NCBI GenBank assembly: GCA_030740295.1
Contig: JASLXP010000675.1
Location: 1 to 19,132, forward strand
Source of the DNA: Planctomycetota bacterium
GTDB taxonomy: Bacteria; Planctomycetota; PUPC01; JACPCR01
Direction: 5' to 3'
Length of the DNA: 19,132 nucleotides
Part shown: positions 1 to 9,000 of the stretch, piece after piece
Numbering within the stretch: position 1 is the stretch's first letter
Layout of the letters: the number at the start of each line of letters is the position of its first letter
The notes under the pieces: model-generated
Seen by the model: only the letters and a program-made list of their open reading frames with translations
Databases searched by the model: none
Told to the model about the DNA's origin: nothing
Translations under genes and position numbers: made by a program

Positions 1-2
1 GA

Positions 3-851
3 TTGATAGTGGGAAGACAGTCTGCTGGTGATCACGGAGATGCCGTCGTAGTTAAGCTTGCGGCAGATCTCCAGGACGAGTTTCCCGACCTGCGCGGATT
101 CTCTCGCCGAAACATTTTCTATATGAGACAGATGTTTCTCACCTACGCGGAAGATTCAAAAGTGCAACCACTGGTTGCACAAATTGCCTGGACTCACAAC
201 GTCATCATCCTCCAACGCTGCAAGGACCCGCTCGAACGCGAGTTCTACATCCGGATGACACGGAAGTTCGGCTGGTCGAAAAACGTCCTCATCCACCAGA
301 TCGAAAATCAGAGTTACGAGAAGACGCTGGTCGGCCAGACGAATTTCGACCAGGCCGTACCGCCAGAGATTCTGAATCAGGCCAAACTGGCGGTCAAGGA
401 CGAGTATCTGTTTGACTTCCTGGAGCTTGGTGAAGAACACGCCGAAAAGGAATTGGAGCGAGCACTGATTGGCCGTGTTGAGGAATTCTTGCGCGCCATG
501 GGCGGTCTGTTCGCATATGTGGGCAGTCAGTTCCGGATCGAGATTGATGGCAAGGAATACTTCATCGATCTTCTGCTCTTTCATCGGCGACTCCGATGCC
601 TGGTCGCGCTCGACCTCAAGATAGGTGAATTCGAGCCTGAACATGTCGGCAAGATGCAGTTCTACCTGGCCGCACTGGATGACCAAGTGAAGAAGGATAA
701 GAATCGCACCATCGTCGAGTACGCCCTGCGAGATGCCCGCAAGCCCATCGGCGTGGCCACCTACCGCATCGTCAAACGACTGCCCGCGGAACTGAAGGGC
801 ATGCTCCCAACACCCAAAGAGATCGCCAGACTTCTGGACGACCTTGCGTAG
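3..851 (+). CDS. YhcG/DUF1016-family PDDEXK nuclease, 5'-truncated by window edge
   Basis: The reading frame is open to the left edge, so the TTG at position 3 is almost certainly an internal codon. From memory of the E. coli YhcG sequence, roughly 50 N-terminal residues lie outside the window. The visible part has the DUF1016 N-domain signature (GFSRRNIFYMRQMF, about residues 32-45), the conserved block FYIRMTRKFGWSKNVLIHQI (81-100) and NQSYEKTLVGQTNF (102-115). A C-terminal PDDEXK nuclease core follows, with D189 in YFIDLLLFH, D204-L-K206 in ALDLKIGEF, and GKMQFYLAALDD after it. The family is a predicted DNA endonuclease, often found in mobile or defence contexts; its biological role is poorly known. 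Between K230 and K231 a block of about 13 residues present in typical members (the NPSIGIILC region) is absent, in frame, so activity may be altered. It converges on the - strand gene ending at 907. Family assignment is strong; function is inferred. Confidence 0.9.
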   Translation: MIVGRQSAGDHGDAVVVKLAADLQDEFPDLRGFSRRNIFYMRQMFLTYAEDSKVQPLVAQIAWTHNVIILQRCKDPLEREFYIRMTRKFGWSKNVLIHQIENQSYEKTLVGQTNFDQAVPPEILNQAKLAVKDEYLFDFLELGEEHAEKELERALIGRVEEFLRAMGGLFAYVGSQFRIEIDGKEYFIDLLLFHRRLRCLVALDLKIGEFEPEHVGKMQFYLAALDDQVKKDKNRTIVEYALRDARKPIGVATYRIVKRLPAELKGMLPTPKEIARLLDDLA

Positions 852-906
852 ACCTGCCTCGATGAAGAGTGGGAAGGAACTGTCCTATGTCTCGCTCTCG
901 GGCGGA

Positions 907-2403
907 TCAGTCCTTCAGCAAGTTGTTCAGTGTGTAGTACCCGCGGGGAGTGCTCATGCGGCTGCCGTCCGGGGCAACGACGTCCGTGAGCTTGATCATG
1001 TAGATCTTGCCTGTTTGCAGAGGAGTGGCGATGTGCACGGATTTTCCGTCGTCGGCAATGTTTTCGATCTTGGCGGCGTTGGACGTCAGGCCGACTTTGG
1101 GAGAGCCATACTTGCCGTGATATTTGTAGCTCCATGAGGAAACGGCGATACGGTCATCGCGAAGGCTGGCCTTGTCGACAGGGCGGGTGAACGTGAGCTT
1201 GAAGCCGGTTCGCGTAAGGTTGATGGACTGAATCTCAAATGGAATGGTTGAGCCGTCCCAGCGGATGCGCTGCACACCGTAAAGCTTGCCTCCCCGGGAA
1301 CCCCACCCGCGTCCGGTTTGCCCCACCCAGAGCCTTCCCTTCGGATCGAAAGCGACGCGGATGCAGCCGCTTTGCAGGTGGTCGATGAAATTGAAAATGG
1401 CCCCCTGATAGGCCCCCCTGATTTTTTCCATATTGCAGCGCATGATGTTGGAACGGGTCTGATCACCGATAAAGACCTGTCCTTCAAAAGGGCCAAACTT
1501 GCCTTTAGTTTTGTTGAAGATCGGATTGCCCGGCGAATTGGCCATCTCTCCGTGCGGAATCCACAGGACCGGTGGCGTCAAGATTTTGGTGAAAACCGTT
1601 TGCGAGATCCTCGCCGTATCGGACCGGTAATCGGCATGGTCGATCAGGGACGCCGGGTAACCGTAAAACTGGCCTTGCCTGGCGTGATTCAGTTTGGAGG
1701 AGCCCAGCCATCCGCCTTGGTTGTCTGTGAAGAACACGTCATCCGTCTCGTGATTGATGCCGATCCCGGCTGGGGAACGCAGCCCCGGCGATAGCGGAAC
1801 AAACCGGCCGTCGGATGTGATCTTGCAGTACCACCCGTCATAACCACCTGATGTTGCCATTGCCGCGCCGCCGCCTTTCCATGACCCCGGGTCACGCGCG
1901 CCATCGGCGAGGTTGATCGTGATATGGTAATCACCTTTTGAATCCCGTACCGGACCGTGCACGTACTCACAGTAGTTTCCCGAAGCGCGCCAGGCATCAC
2001 AAAGGGTCCTGTAAAGATCCGCGATTCCGTCGCCGTCCGTATCCGCGACCAGTGTGAGCTCGGGCTTCTGGGCCACCACCACGCGGCTCTGGTCGAGCAC
2101 TACGATGCCCTGGGGATCATGCAGGTGATCTGAAAAACGGGACCACTTCCCGTCAAGGTATTTCCAGATCCCCTCGACCCGGGAGGCGATGAATGCCGTT
2201 CCGTCCTTGGAGAAGCCAATCCCGCCGACGCCGAACTGCAGCTCGTGCCCCTGTTCGCCTTTCGGAACGGCAATCGTCTCCACGCTGTATCCTGCGGGAA
2301 GTAGCCGCGGCTTGTACGGCTCTGCGCGGCACAGTCCGGCAAGGGCCGCGGCCGCCATGCATGAAAGCAGACTATTTCGCAGGATCTGTCCGGCGTTATT
2401 CAT
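907..2403 (-). CDS. Secreted PVC-type propeller (sugar dehydrogenase-like) protein without haem domain
   Basis: A 498-residue protein. The ATG at 2403 is chosen because it begins a signal peptide (basic N-terminus, hydrophobic SLLSCMAAAALAGL, likely cleavage after CRA at about residue 27) and overlaps the stop of the upstream gene by 8 bases. A longer in-frame version from 2451 would put non-signal residues in front. Residues 35-385 read as a six-bladed-propeller soluble sugar-dehydrogenase-like domain: GYSVETIAVP, VGGIGFSKDGTAFIAS, the acidic calcium-type loop DTDGDGIADLYRT (121-133), SPAGIGINHETDDVFFTDNQG, and FDPKGRLWVGQTGRGWGSRGG. Residues 390-490 look like an Ig-like or SbsA-like domain (FKLTFTRPVDKASL). 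No CxxCH is present, unlike the two larger neighbours, so if it is a redox enzyme it would pass electrons to another protein. It is the last gene of the - strand operon and is probably translationally coupled. A purely structural or lectin role is also possible. Confidence 0.82.
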   Translation of the reverse strand: MNNAGQILRNSLLSCMAAAALAGLCRAEPYKPRLLPAGYSVETIAVPKGEQGHELQFGVGGIGFSKDGTAFIASRVEGIWKYLDGKWSRFSDHLHDPQGIVVLDQSRVVVAQKPELTLVADTDGDGIADLYRTLCDAWRASGNYCEYVHGPVRDSKGDYHITINLADGARDPGSWKGGGAAMATSGGYDGWYCKITSDGRFVPLSPGLRSPAGIGINHETDDVFFTDNQGGWLGSSKLNHARQGQFYGYPASLIDHADYRSDTARISQTVFTKILTPPVLWIPHGEMANSPGNPIFNKTKGKFGPFEGQVFIGDQTRSNIMRCNMEKIRGAYQGAIFNFIDHLQSGCIRVAFDPKGRLWVGQTGRGWGSRGGKLYGVQRIRWDGSTIPFEIQSINLTRTGFKLTFTRPVDKASLRDDRIAVSSWSYKYHGKYGSPKVGLTSNAAKIENIADDGKSVHIATPLQTGKIYMIKLTDVVAPDGSRMSTPRGYYTLNNLLKD

Positions 2404-4960
2404 AAAGTCCCAGTTCCCGGATGGCGGGGCTACCCCCGTAGTATTTGTCAATCACCAGTTCAACGATCCGGCCCCGTTGTTTTGGAAACTCCACCAGCAA
2501 CAGGTTGTTGTCATACTTGGCGCCGCGTACCTCTTTGATCTTTTTTCCGTCTATCAGAATGTCAAAGTCCTTAGCGGCAAAGTTATGGTGCCTCCACCCG
2601 ACCAGGCTCAACGCGGCAAGCATCTGTTCCTCCTTCAGCTCCACCCGCAGTCGATAGGATGGCCGGCGATCCCTTTCGTCCCAATAGGTATCGATAAGAT
2701 CATCCACGGCACCGACTGGGCCGATCCCATCGCCGTCCTTGCGCCCCTTGCTCGTCGCGCGGGCCCCGCGGGCGACATTGGAGCGCTTCAGTAGTCCCAG
2801 GCGTTTCTTGGTCTCCTGGAGCTGTGATTTCTGATTGTAGATGGCCATGGGGGACAGCCTGTACCCGGTAGGTCGAGACGCCACATTCGCCTGATCGGCC
2901 TTCGAAGGGTCCAGCAGTAAGGTGATCATGAACGATGCGGCTTCCTTTGCTGGTACAGTCAGGATGCCGTTTTCATACACCCCGGCGCTTGCCTTCAGAT
3001 CGCGTACATGCTCCCGCTTCAGCTCGAACCGCAGCGGGCGGTCGGCGCCTTCAGTTTCGAAGTGAAAGTGCATGATCTCCGGCCCTTCAAATTCCAGACG
3101 CTGGCGGTAGAGGACCCCGTTGATGGAAAAGTTGAACACGGGCGCGGTCTGGCCGGGAAGCTGATAGCCCCCAAACTTCACGTCGTCCGCCGCCTTCTTG
3201 TGAATGAACAGCTCTTTGTCCTTCAGCTCTTCCTGAAGTTTCCGCGCGCGATAACTGGTGTTGTTGATGTAGTCCTTGAATTCCTGATTCACCGGGCCGG
3301 ACTCTCCCAGCGGCAGAAGGCACTCCGTGAATCCTATGGAACGTCCCGTTCTGCTGATGTGATTGTAGCCCTTGCCCCGACCCGACCGCTCGGTCCGAGT
3401 GTTCAGGAACCCGCCGCTCCATGCCTTTCGTACCGAGAATGTGCATGGATCGAAAACATAATTGAATCCGCCCGGCAGACCGACTGAAATCGCCCGTGAC
3501 GATACATCCGCGAGGGTTACCCGCAGAATCCTTGGGCGATCGCGCACTACGATCTCGTGGGGGTCATAGTCACCGATTTGCGTCTTTTCTTTGACGGCGG
3601 AGACGTTGTCTGGTCCGCGCTTGCCCGGGTCATTCAGCGTTTTCATATACGAAGCCAGGGCCAGCATCTCCTGGTTGCTCAGATGCAGATAAGCCGGCAT
3701 GGTCGGTGGGTAGGGCGTCCCTTTCTCCGGGTCGGTTTCACGCAGGGCCAGGTGCAGCGTGGGCTCGCGGATGGACTGTTCGATATAGCGGTCGTCCGCG
3801 GTGATGCTCTTTTGTCCGACGGCTTTCAGGTCACCCATGCCGCGCGCTACCATGACTTGCCGCTCGCTGGGTTCCTTTCCGAACATTCCATACCAGCCTG
3901 GCCCGATTTTTTCCGGCTCCCCGCCTTTCTTCAAGGAATGACAGATAACGCAGCCCTGGCGTTCTGAAAGGTCCTTTCCGAGCTCGACCAGGTTAATGAT
4001 GTTTCCGGGGTCCAATGCTTCGGCGAGCTCAAACTTCTCCAACGCGAAGCGGTTGAATTCAGCATCCAGTTCCCTGGGCTCGGGCGCTTTTGCGTGGACC
4101 ATGATGCGGTAGGCATATCCCAACTCCTCGCCTTTCTTGAGCTTCATTCCGCGGTCGAAAACGAAGGCCGGGCTGTAATAGGGCATCCCCGTCACGATGA
4201 ACCACTTCGTGGGATGCCGCCGGTTGGAGGGATAATCAAAAAAAGTAACTCCGGCCGTACCTTTACCGAGGTCTCCCTTGAAGGTGACCCATCTTGCGCT
4301 TTTGCCGTGAATCTTCATACCGGTGCGCCCTTCGCTGTCCAGGAACGTCCACTTGAGCAGGGCCTTACTCATGCGAAGCGAGAGGCCGGCATATCCGCCG
4401 TGTCCTCTGCCACCGGGTTGTCCCGGCCGCGGTGTGCGCTCGATTTCCACGTCCTGCTTTGCCGTAAACCGCATCTGCCAATCGATCGTGTAATCGCCGT
4501 TTGGTTTCGGCCGCGCAACGCGGATGATGCGCCTTTCCGATATCAGTTCCGGCTTTTCCGGTTCATGATAACTCAGGCGCATATCGATGATGGCGGAGAA
4601 ATCCGGATTCGTCTTCACTTTGGCGTCCACCACCTCGGTCCGCCCGGCCGACAGTCCGGTCTGGCGGTTCTCCTCCCAATAGTTCACGCCGTTGAGCATC
4701 TTGAAAGAGAACCAGCCCGCGTGGTGCCAGACGTGATCCCTTGGTCCCTGATCCGTCAGCACCGTTCCCTCCAGGGTTCCCAACGGATGGAAATACGGTT
4801 TGCCTTCACGGGTCTTCGTATTGAATTGCCAGACGATCTCTTTGCCGTTCCTGAGCGCAATAGCCTGGTCGGTCCGCTCCCAGTTAAAGGATTGCTCCGC
4901 GAGAGAGACTGTGGCAATGCTGATCGTGAAAGCGGATAGAGCCGCAGTCAGGGCTTTCAT
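2396..4960 (-). CDS. Secreted DUF6807 (PmoA-like) + cytochrome c + discoidin-like fusion protein
   Basis: An 854-residue exported protein; signal peptide residues 1-21 (cleavage near SLA/EQ). Residues 25-300 match the DUF6807 or 'PmoA' family (PYFHPLGTLEG, DHVWHHAGWFSF, GVNYWEE, KWFIVTGMPYYSPAFVFD). Residues 320-445 form a class I cytochrome c: haem site CVICH (337-341) and probable axial Met421 in PPTMPAYL. Residues 465-690 resemble the all-beta domain that follows propellers in PVC haem-binding proteins (ISVGLPGGFNYVFD, KAWSGGFLNTRT). Residues 725-854 resemble a discoidin (F5/8 type C) carbohydrate-binding module (RGARATSKG, ELKEEQMLAALSLVGW, IRELGLYE). A good ribosome site GGAG lies 7 bases before the ATG. 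Only 21 bases separate it from the TIM-barrel gene upstream, and its stop overlaps the downstream start. I infer a periplasmic or outer-surface electron-accepting protein acting on or binding a glycan. The DUF6807 activity itself is not established, and the methane-oxygenase label sometimes applied to this family should not be taken literally. Confidence 0.88.
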   Translation of the reverse strand: MKALTAALSAFTISIATVSLAEQSFNWERTDQAIALRNGKEIVWQFNTKTREGKPYFHPLGTLEGTVLTDQGPRDHVWHHAGWFSFKMLNGVNYWEENRQTGLSAGRTEVVDAKVKTNPDFSAIIDMRLSYHEPEKPELISERRIIRVARPKPNGDYTIDWQMRFTAKQDVEIERTPRPGQPGGRGHGGYAGLSLRMSKALLKWTFLDSEGRTGMKIHGKSARWVTFKGDLGKGTAGVTFFDYPSNRRHPTKWFIVTGMPYYSPAFVFDRGMKLKKGEELGYAYRIMVHAKAPEPRELDAEFNRFALEKFELAEALDPGNIINLVELGKDLSERQGCVICHSLKKGGEPEKIGPGWYGMFGKEPSERQVMVARGMGDLKAVGQKSITADDRYIEQSIREPTLHLALRETDPEKGTPYPPTMPAYLHLSNQEMLALASYMKTLNDPGKRGPDNVSAVKEKTQIGDYDPHEIVVRDRPRILRVTLADVSSRAISVGLPGGFNYVFDPCTFSVRKAWSGGFLNTRTERSGRGKGYNHISRTGRSIGFTECLLPLGESGPVNQEFKDYINNTSYRARKLQEELKDKELFIHKKAADDVKFGGYQLPGQTAPVFNFSINGVLYRQRLEFEGPEIMHFHFETEGADRPLRFELKREHVRDLKASAGVYENGILTVPAKEAASFMITLLLDPSKADQANVASRPTGYRLSPMAIYNQKSQLQETKKRLGLLKRSNVARGARATSKGRKDGDGIGPVGAVDDLIDTYWDERDRRPSYRLRVELKEEQMLAALSLVGWRHHNFAAKDFDILIDGKKIKEVRGAKYDNNLLLVEFPKQRGRIVELVIDKYYGGSPAIRELGLYE

Positions 4961-4967
4961 TGTCGAG

Positions 4968-4971
4968 CTCC
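4968..4971 (-). promoter_or_regulatory. Ribosome binding site for the DUF6807-cytochrome gene
   Basis: On the - strand the tetramer GGAG stands 7 bases before the ATG at 4960, inside the 21-base gap after the TIM-barrel gene. It fixes the start and supports cotranscription. Confidence 0.6.
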
Positions 4972-4981
4972 AAATGTCTGG

Positions 4982-5833
4982 TTAATCCCAGATGAGGCGG
5001 TCGCCTATTGTCTGCCTCAGGAAAGAAAGACTACGTTCGGCCTCCTCGATCGTGCCGCATTCCACGCTGAGGAAGATCTCCCGATCCAGCGGGTCAAGAA
5101 TCGACAGGACGCGCTCCCAGTCGACCACGCCATCGCCGCACGCGCAGCCGACCGGAGTGCCCGTGATCTGCCCGCGATCTGCCTCGCTTTGCTCCATGCT
5201 GATGTCCTTGGCATGCACGTGAAAGACTGCATCCCGGACCACCTGAAGGGCTTCGTAAGGATCCTCGATTCCGGCGAGGTAGGAGTTGCCTGTGTCCCAG
5301 TTAACCTGAATCCAGGGCGAATCGACCAACCGAACGATTTTCATCAGACCTTCCGAGGTTTTGGTATAGACACCGTGCGGCTCGACACAGATGTAGATGC
5401 CATGCCGGTGCGCGGCCATCGCTGCCTTAGTCAAGGTGTAAGACATGACTTGATGCGCCACTTCATCGGACATCCATTCGGGTTTGACCATTTCATCGGT
5501 ATTCACAAATTTCGCGCCTACGCTCTCGGCAAGTACGATCGCTCGCGTCAATCGCGGAACCGATGCCTCGGGCTTCATCAGGGGACTGTGGCCGCTGAGG
5601 CTGGAGACCTTCACGCCTGCTTCGTCGCAGATCTCCTTCATCAACAGGGGATCCTCCTCCATTGAGAAGGAGTGAAAGTAATGCACTTCGCTGAGGAGCT
5701 CCCACCCGGTGTGCACCATCGGTTCGATATAACGATAGCCAATCTCCGCCGCCTTTTTGACGCCTTTTACGAAAGAGTAATCTGCGCCGCGGCAATACTC
5801 CATGTTCAGACTGATTCGATATTTTGCAGCCAT
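4982..5833 (-). CDS. Sugar phosphate isomerase/epimerase-like TIM barrel (xylose isomerase-like, AP endonuclease 2 superfamily)
   Basis: A 283-residue cytoplasmic protein with no signal peptide. It has the pattern of xylose-isomerase-like TIM barrels: the first strand KYRISLNMEY, then EIGYRYIEPM, and the metal-site motifs ICVEPHG (E151), QVNWDTGN (D180), VFHVHAKDI (H207) and FLSVECG (E258). All four expected metal ligands are present, so the enzyme is probably active. Members include epimerases, isomerases and the 3-keto-glycoside-processing enzymes that accompany ThuA or DUF1080 proteins; which reaction applies here cannot be read off. It lies between two genes for exported haem proteins on the same strand, which points to a role in processing a sugar derivative delivered from the periplasm. 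The ATG at 5833 lacks a clear Shine-Dalgarno sequence, and 182 bases separate it from the giant upstream gene. Confidence 0.85.
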   Translation of the reverse strand: MAAKYRISLNMEYCRGADYSFVKGVKKAAEIGYRYIEPMVHTGWELLSEVHYFHSFSMEEDPLLMKEICDEAGVKVSSLSGHSPLMKPEASVPRLTRAIVLAESVGAKFVNTDEMVKPEWMSDEVAHQVMSYTLTKAAMAAHRHGIYICVEPHGVYTKTSEGLMKIVRLVDSPWIQVNWDTGNSYLAGIEDPYEALQVVRDAVFHVHAKDISMEQSEADRGQITGTPVGCACGDGVVDWERVLSILDPLDREIFLSVECGTIEEAERSLSFLRQTIGDRLIWD

Positions 5834-5916
5834 GGCTTGAGTGAAAAACCTGCTTTAAGAAATGGGAACCGTCGGTCTCTCCGGCATGAGCGCAAGGATA
5901 GGACGGGAAGGACGGC

Positions 5917-5940
5917 GCGCCAACGAGAACGCGTTGGTGC
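5917..5940. other. Hairpin in the gap between the giant gene and the TIM-barrel gene
   Basis: Arms 5917-5925 and 5932-5940 pair (core CCAACG with CGTTGG, extended by GC pairs and one imperfect pair) around a 6-base loop. It is the only obvious structure in the 182-base gap. No T-run follows on the - strand, so it is not a standard intrinsic terminator. It could stabilise or partly attenuate the mRNA between two operon genes. Confidence 0.3.
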
Positions 5941-6015
5941 GTATCAACGAAAGCATCGGCGCCACAGGCATCGGGCATCCTGCGGATTGGCGCAATATTC
6001 ATGACCGTCATGAGG

Positions 6016-9000
6016 TCAGTTGGCCGGGGCCCCAGCTTGGGGTTTCGGCCAGACGTGCTCCTCGGGCCGGACGCCCTTGGTGTAAGTGCTGAAGCCAAAG
6101 GGTGTCGGCTTGAAGTCGCCGACGCGATCGACCTTCGCCTTCGCTGGGACGTCCATGCCGAGCAGGTGATACGCGGCGTTGACGGTCAGGCGCCGCAGGC
6201 CCTCGGACTCGAAATCGGCCGAGGCGCCGATGGTCTCGTAGAAGCATTGTCCCTTCTTACCGCCGGGAACCTGATAGTCGCGCAGCCAGGCGATGGGCAT
6301 GATCGGGTTGTTCTGTTTGCTGTTCTTCGTCACCGGATCGTCCGGGCGCTGGCCGTAGTGAGGCTGGTTGCGTTCGTACGGGCCTTTGCGATCCGTCACC
6401 TGCCCGTTCACACACACGGTCCAGTCGGCGGGTACGGGTTGCGGGGTGCGATAGACGTCCGTCGAGCCCCAGATGTCGCCGTCCGCGATGCCGCGAACGA
6501 TGGGATGCGATTTTGCGGATGCCGGGATCAGGCCGCGCGTGCCCTGGTGCCGGTGCTTGCCGTGATGCGCCATCCAGGTCTGCCCCAGCACAGCTTGCCC
6601 GAAGCCACCATGCCATCCCTTTTCCGGGCCCTTGTAATGCCAGTCATACTGCGCGTATTCCACGTGTTTGCGGATGACAAAGCCAGCCAGCGTCGGTCGA
6701 ATCGCCAGCACCGGCTTGCCGGCCTTCAGGTAGTTGTCGAAATGCTGCATCTGATCCGCCGGCAGGTCGCGGAAGCGGATGTTAACGATCATCAGATCCG
6801 CGGTTTTCAATGCCTCAAGTCCAGGAATGTTGTTCTTGTAATCCGGATTGATGTTGCCAGTTTCCGGGTCAATGGCGAACGTCACCGTGCATTTGAAACC
6901 GTGCCGCACTGCCAGAATCTTGCCCAACTGCGGCAACGACTCTTCAGAGCGATACTCCTCATCGCCCGAGACAAAGACAACGTGCTTACCTTTGCCCGGT
7001 CCATCGCCGCCTTCGTAAACGACCCACTGCTTTTCCACCGGGAAGGGATGCTGCTTTTTGATCTCCTCCACCGTCCAGCTCTGCGATCGGTCAGAGTGAC
7101 TGTGGCGGACCGCGGCAACCTGACTGGCGGTAATCGCGGATTCGTGATTGCCCCACTGATTACGCACGTAGGTGAGGACCGCAGCTATCTCTTCGTCCTT
7201 GAGAAGATCCTTGAAGGGCGGCATCGGCGGTATCGCTTTGTTGGCGTGCTTGACTCCCTTGACGATTATCTCCCCGGCCAATCCGTGCAGGGAGATCTTG
7301 ATCAGGCGCGTGGTGTCGGCATCGGTGACCCATTTACTGCCGGCCAATGGCGGGTAGGTATCAACCTGGCCCAGGCCGTTCTTCTGGTGACAGGTGCCGC
7401 AGTGGGATTCGCGTTCGTAGACCTCTTTGCCCATGGCCATGATCCTGGGATCAATCTTTTCCGGCAATCGTTTGCGCAAGGCTGCCAGCGAAGACTTCAC
7501 GGCAGAGCCATCCGCCTCCGAGAGTTTCGGTGCCAGTTGATCGATGAAGGCGAGCTCCGCTTCCATGGCCGGCGCCAGCAACTTGTCGCGGGGAAGTTTT
7601 GCCGCGTGAGCGATCATCGCTTCCAGCAGGGCTCGCGACGCCGGCCGATCGGCGACCGGAACCGACAGCGCCATGGCCACCGCGGCGGAGGCGTTGCCGC
7701 CGCTCCGGATCAGGCGGGCCGCATCCGCGAATTTTTCGGCAGCGTGGCCACCTGTCTTTTCGGCCGCGCGCATGGCAGCCAGTTGAATCATTACACTGGG
7801 ATCGCCGCCCTCAACCGCGATTCTCACGCTGGGTCTGGGACGCGGGATACCTTTCTTCTCAAAAACCACTTTGCGGTCGGCGTTCAACACGGAGAGGGTG
7901 AAATTCTCCAGGCGCTGCTGGCAGCAGTCGGTTCGGTTCCACACGACAATCTTATCGATGGGCACCGCTTGGCCGAGATCGACTTCCCACCAGGGCTTGT
8001 TTTCCGTTTGGGTGTGGGTGCAGGAACCGGCGCGCCAGTTCCCGTTGGTTCTGCCATCGATAGCGCGCGGGGCGAGGCCGCCGGTATTGGTGCTCGATTG
8101 CCGGGCTTTGCCGTGCGGAGCGATGTTGGACCCGGTGGAGAACACCTGGACCTCGGCAATGGTCATGGACTCACGTACGGGCAACTGGACGCGGACATAG
8201 CGCCCGAGGGCGCCGGAACCGGCCTTGTCCGTCTTCATTCGTTGCGGCAAGCCATCAAAGTAGGGGCGGACAGATGGAAACAGGGCGTCCCTGCGGACAG
8301 CGGTCTTGACAAGGGGCACTGCCTGCAGGAAGGCGGTGATGCCACCGGCGCTCGTGGCCGCAAGCGCGTGGACACGATCAGGCGCCATTCCGGACTCGAT
8401 CAGACCGGCGATGGCGGCTGCCCGCAAGGCGGCGTTGCCCTCGGCGCCGGCGATGCTTTCCAGATCGGATTTCACCGCAGTCAGCTCTGAGCCCGGCAGC
8501 GTACCAAGCAGCTCGAGCAAGTCACTGGAGGCAGCGGTCGGATTGGCCGAGTGCTTGCGGATCAGCCCGATCAGCACTTCGCCGCGGCTCTTGGTGGTGA
8601 AACCGGCAAGTCGCTGCAGGGCGTCGCGTCGCACGTCAATTTTGATACTGCCGCGGGACAAGAGCGCCAGGCACACGGCCTCCGTTCGCTCCATTCGCGC
8701 CAACGCCGCTGCATCAGCATTGCGCAGGGCAAACAACTGGCCTGCCGTCGACAGTTTCTCGCCCTTCTCCAGAGCCGCTTTCCAGTAACCGTCGACGACC
8801 TTGCGGGTCTCGCGCATGGCGTAGTCGATCTGCGGGTCCGTGGCACGGAGCGATGCCTCGAACATCACCTCGGCGGCGGGGAGGCCATCGAACTGGGCCG
8901 CGCCTACCAGAGCTTCGTGGCGCACGCGGGCATCCGCGTCGCGGGCCGCCTCCTGCAGCAGCAGCACGCCATCGGGATACTGTTTTGCCCAGTGTCCTGC

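Noticed and set aside
2403..2451. Longer start for the haem-less propeller gene at 2451
   Set aside because: It would place 16 non-signal residues before a clear signal peptide and overlap deeply with the upstream gene; the ATG at 2403 with an 8-base overlap is more natural.
4094..4939. 281-codon open frame on the + strand
   Set aside because: Antisense to the DUF6807 domain, whose motifs on the other strand are clear.
5834..6015. Short frames in the 182-base gap between the giant gene and the TIM-barrel gene, considered as a small gene
   Set aside because: No ribosome site or recognisable motif, and the frames extend as shadows into the neighbouring genes.
6001..8490. 829-codon open frame on the + strand
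   Set aside because: It lies wholly antisense to the giant multidomain gene, has no recognisable domain and is rich in Arg, His and Gly, as expected from the complement of a GC-rich coding sequence.
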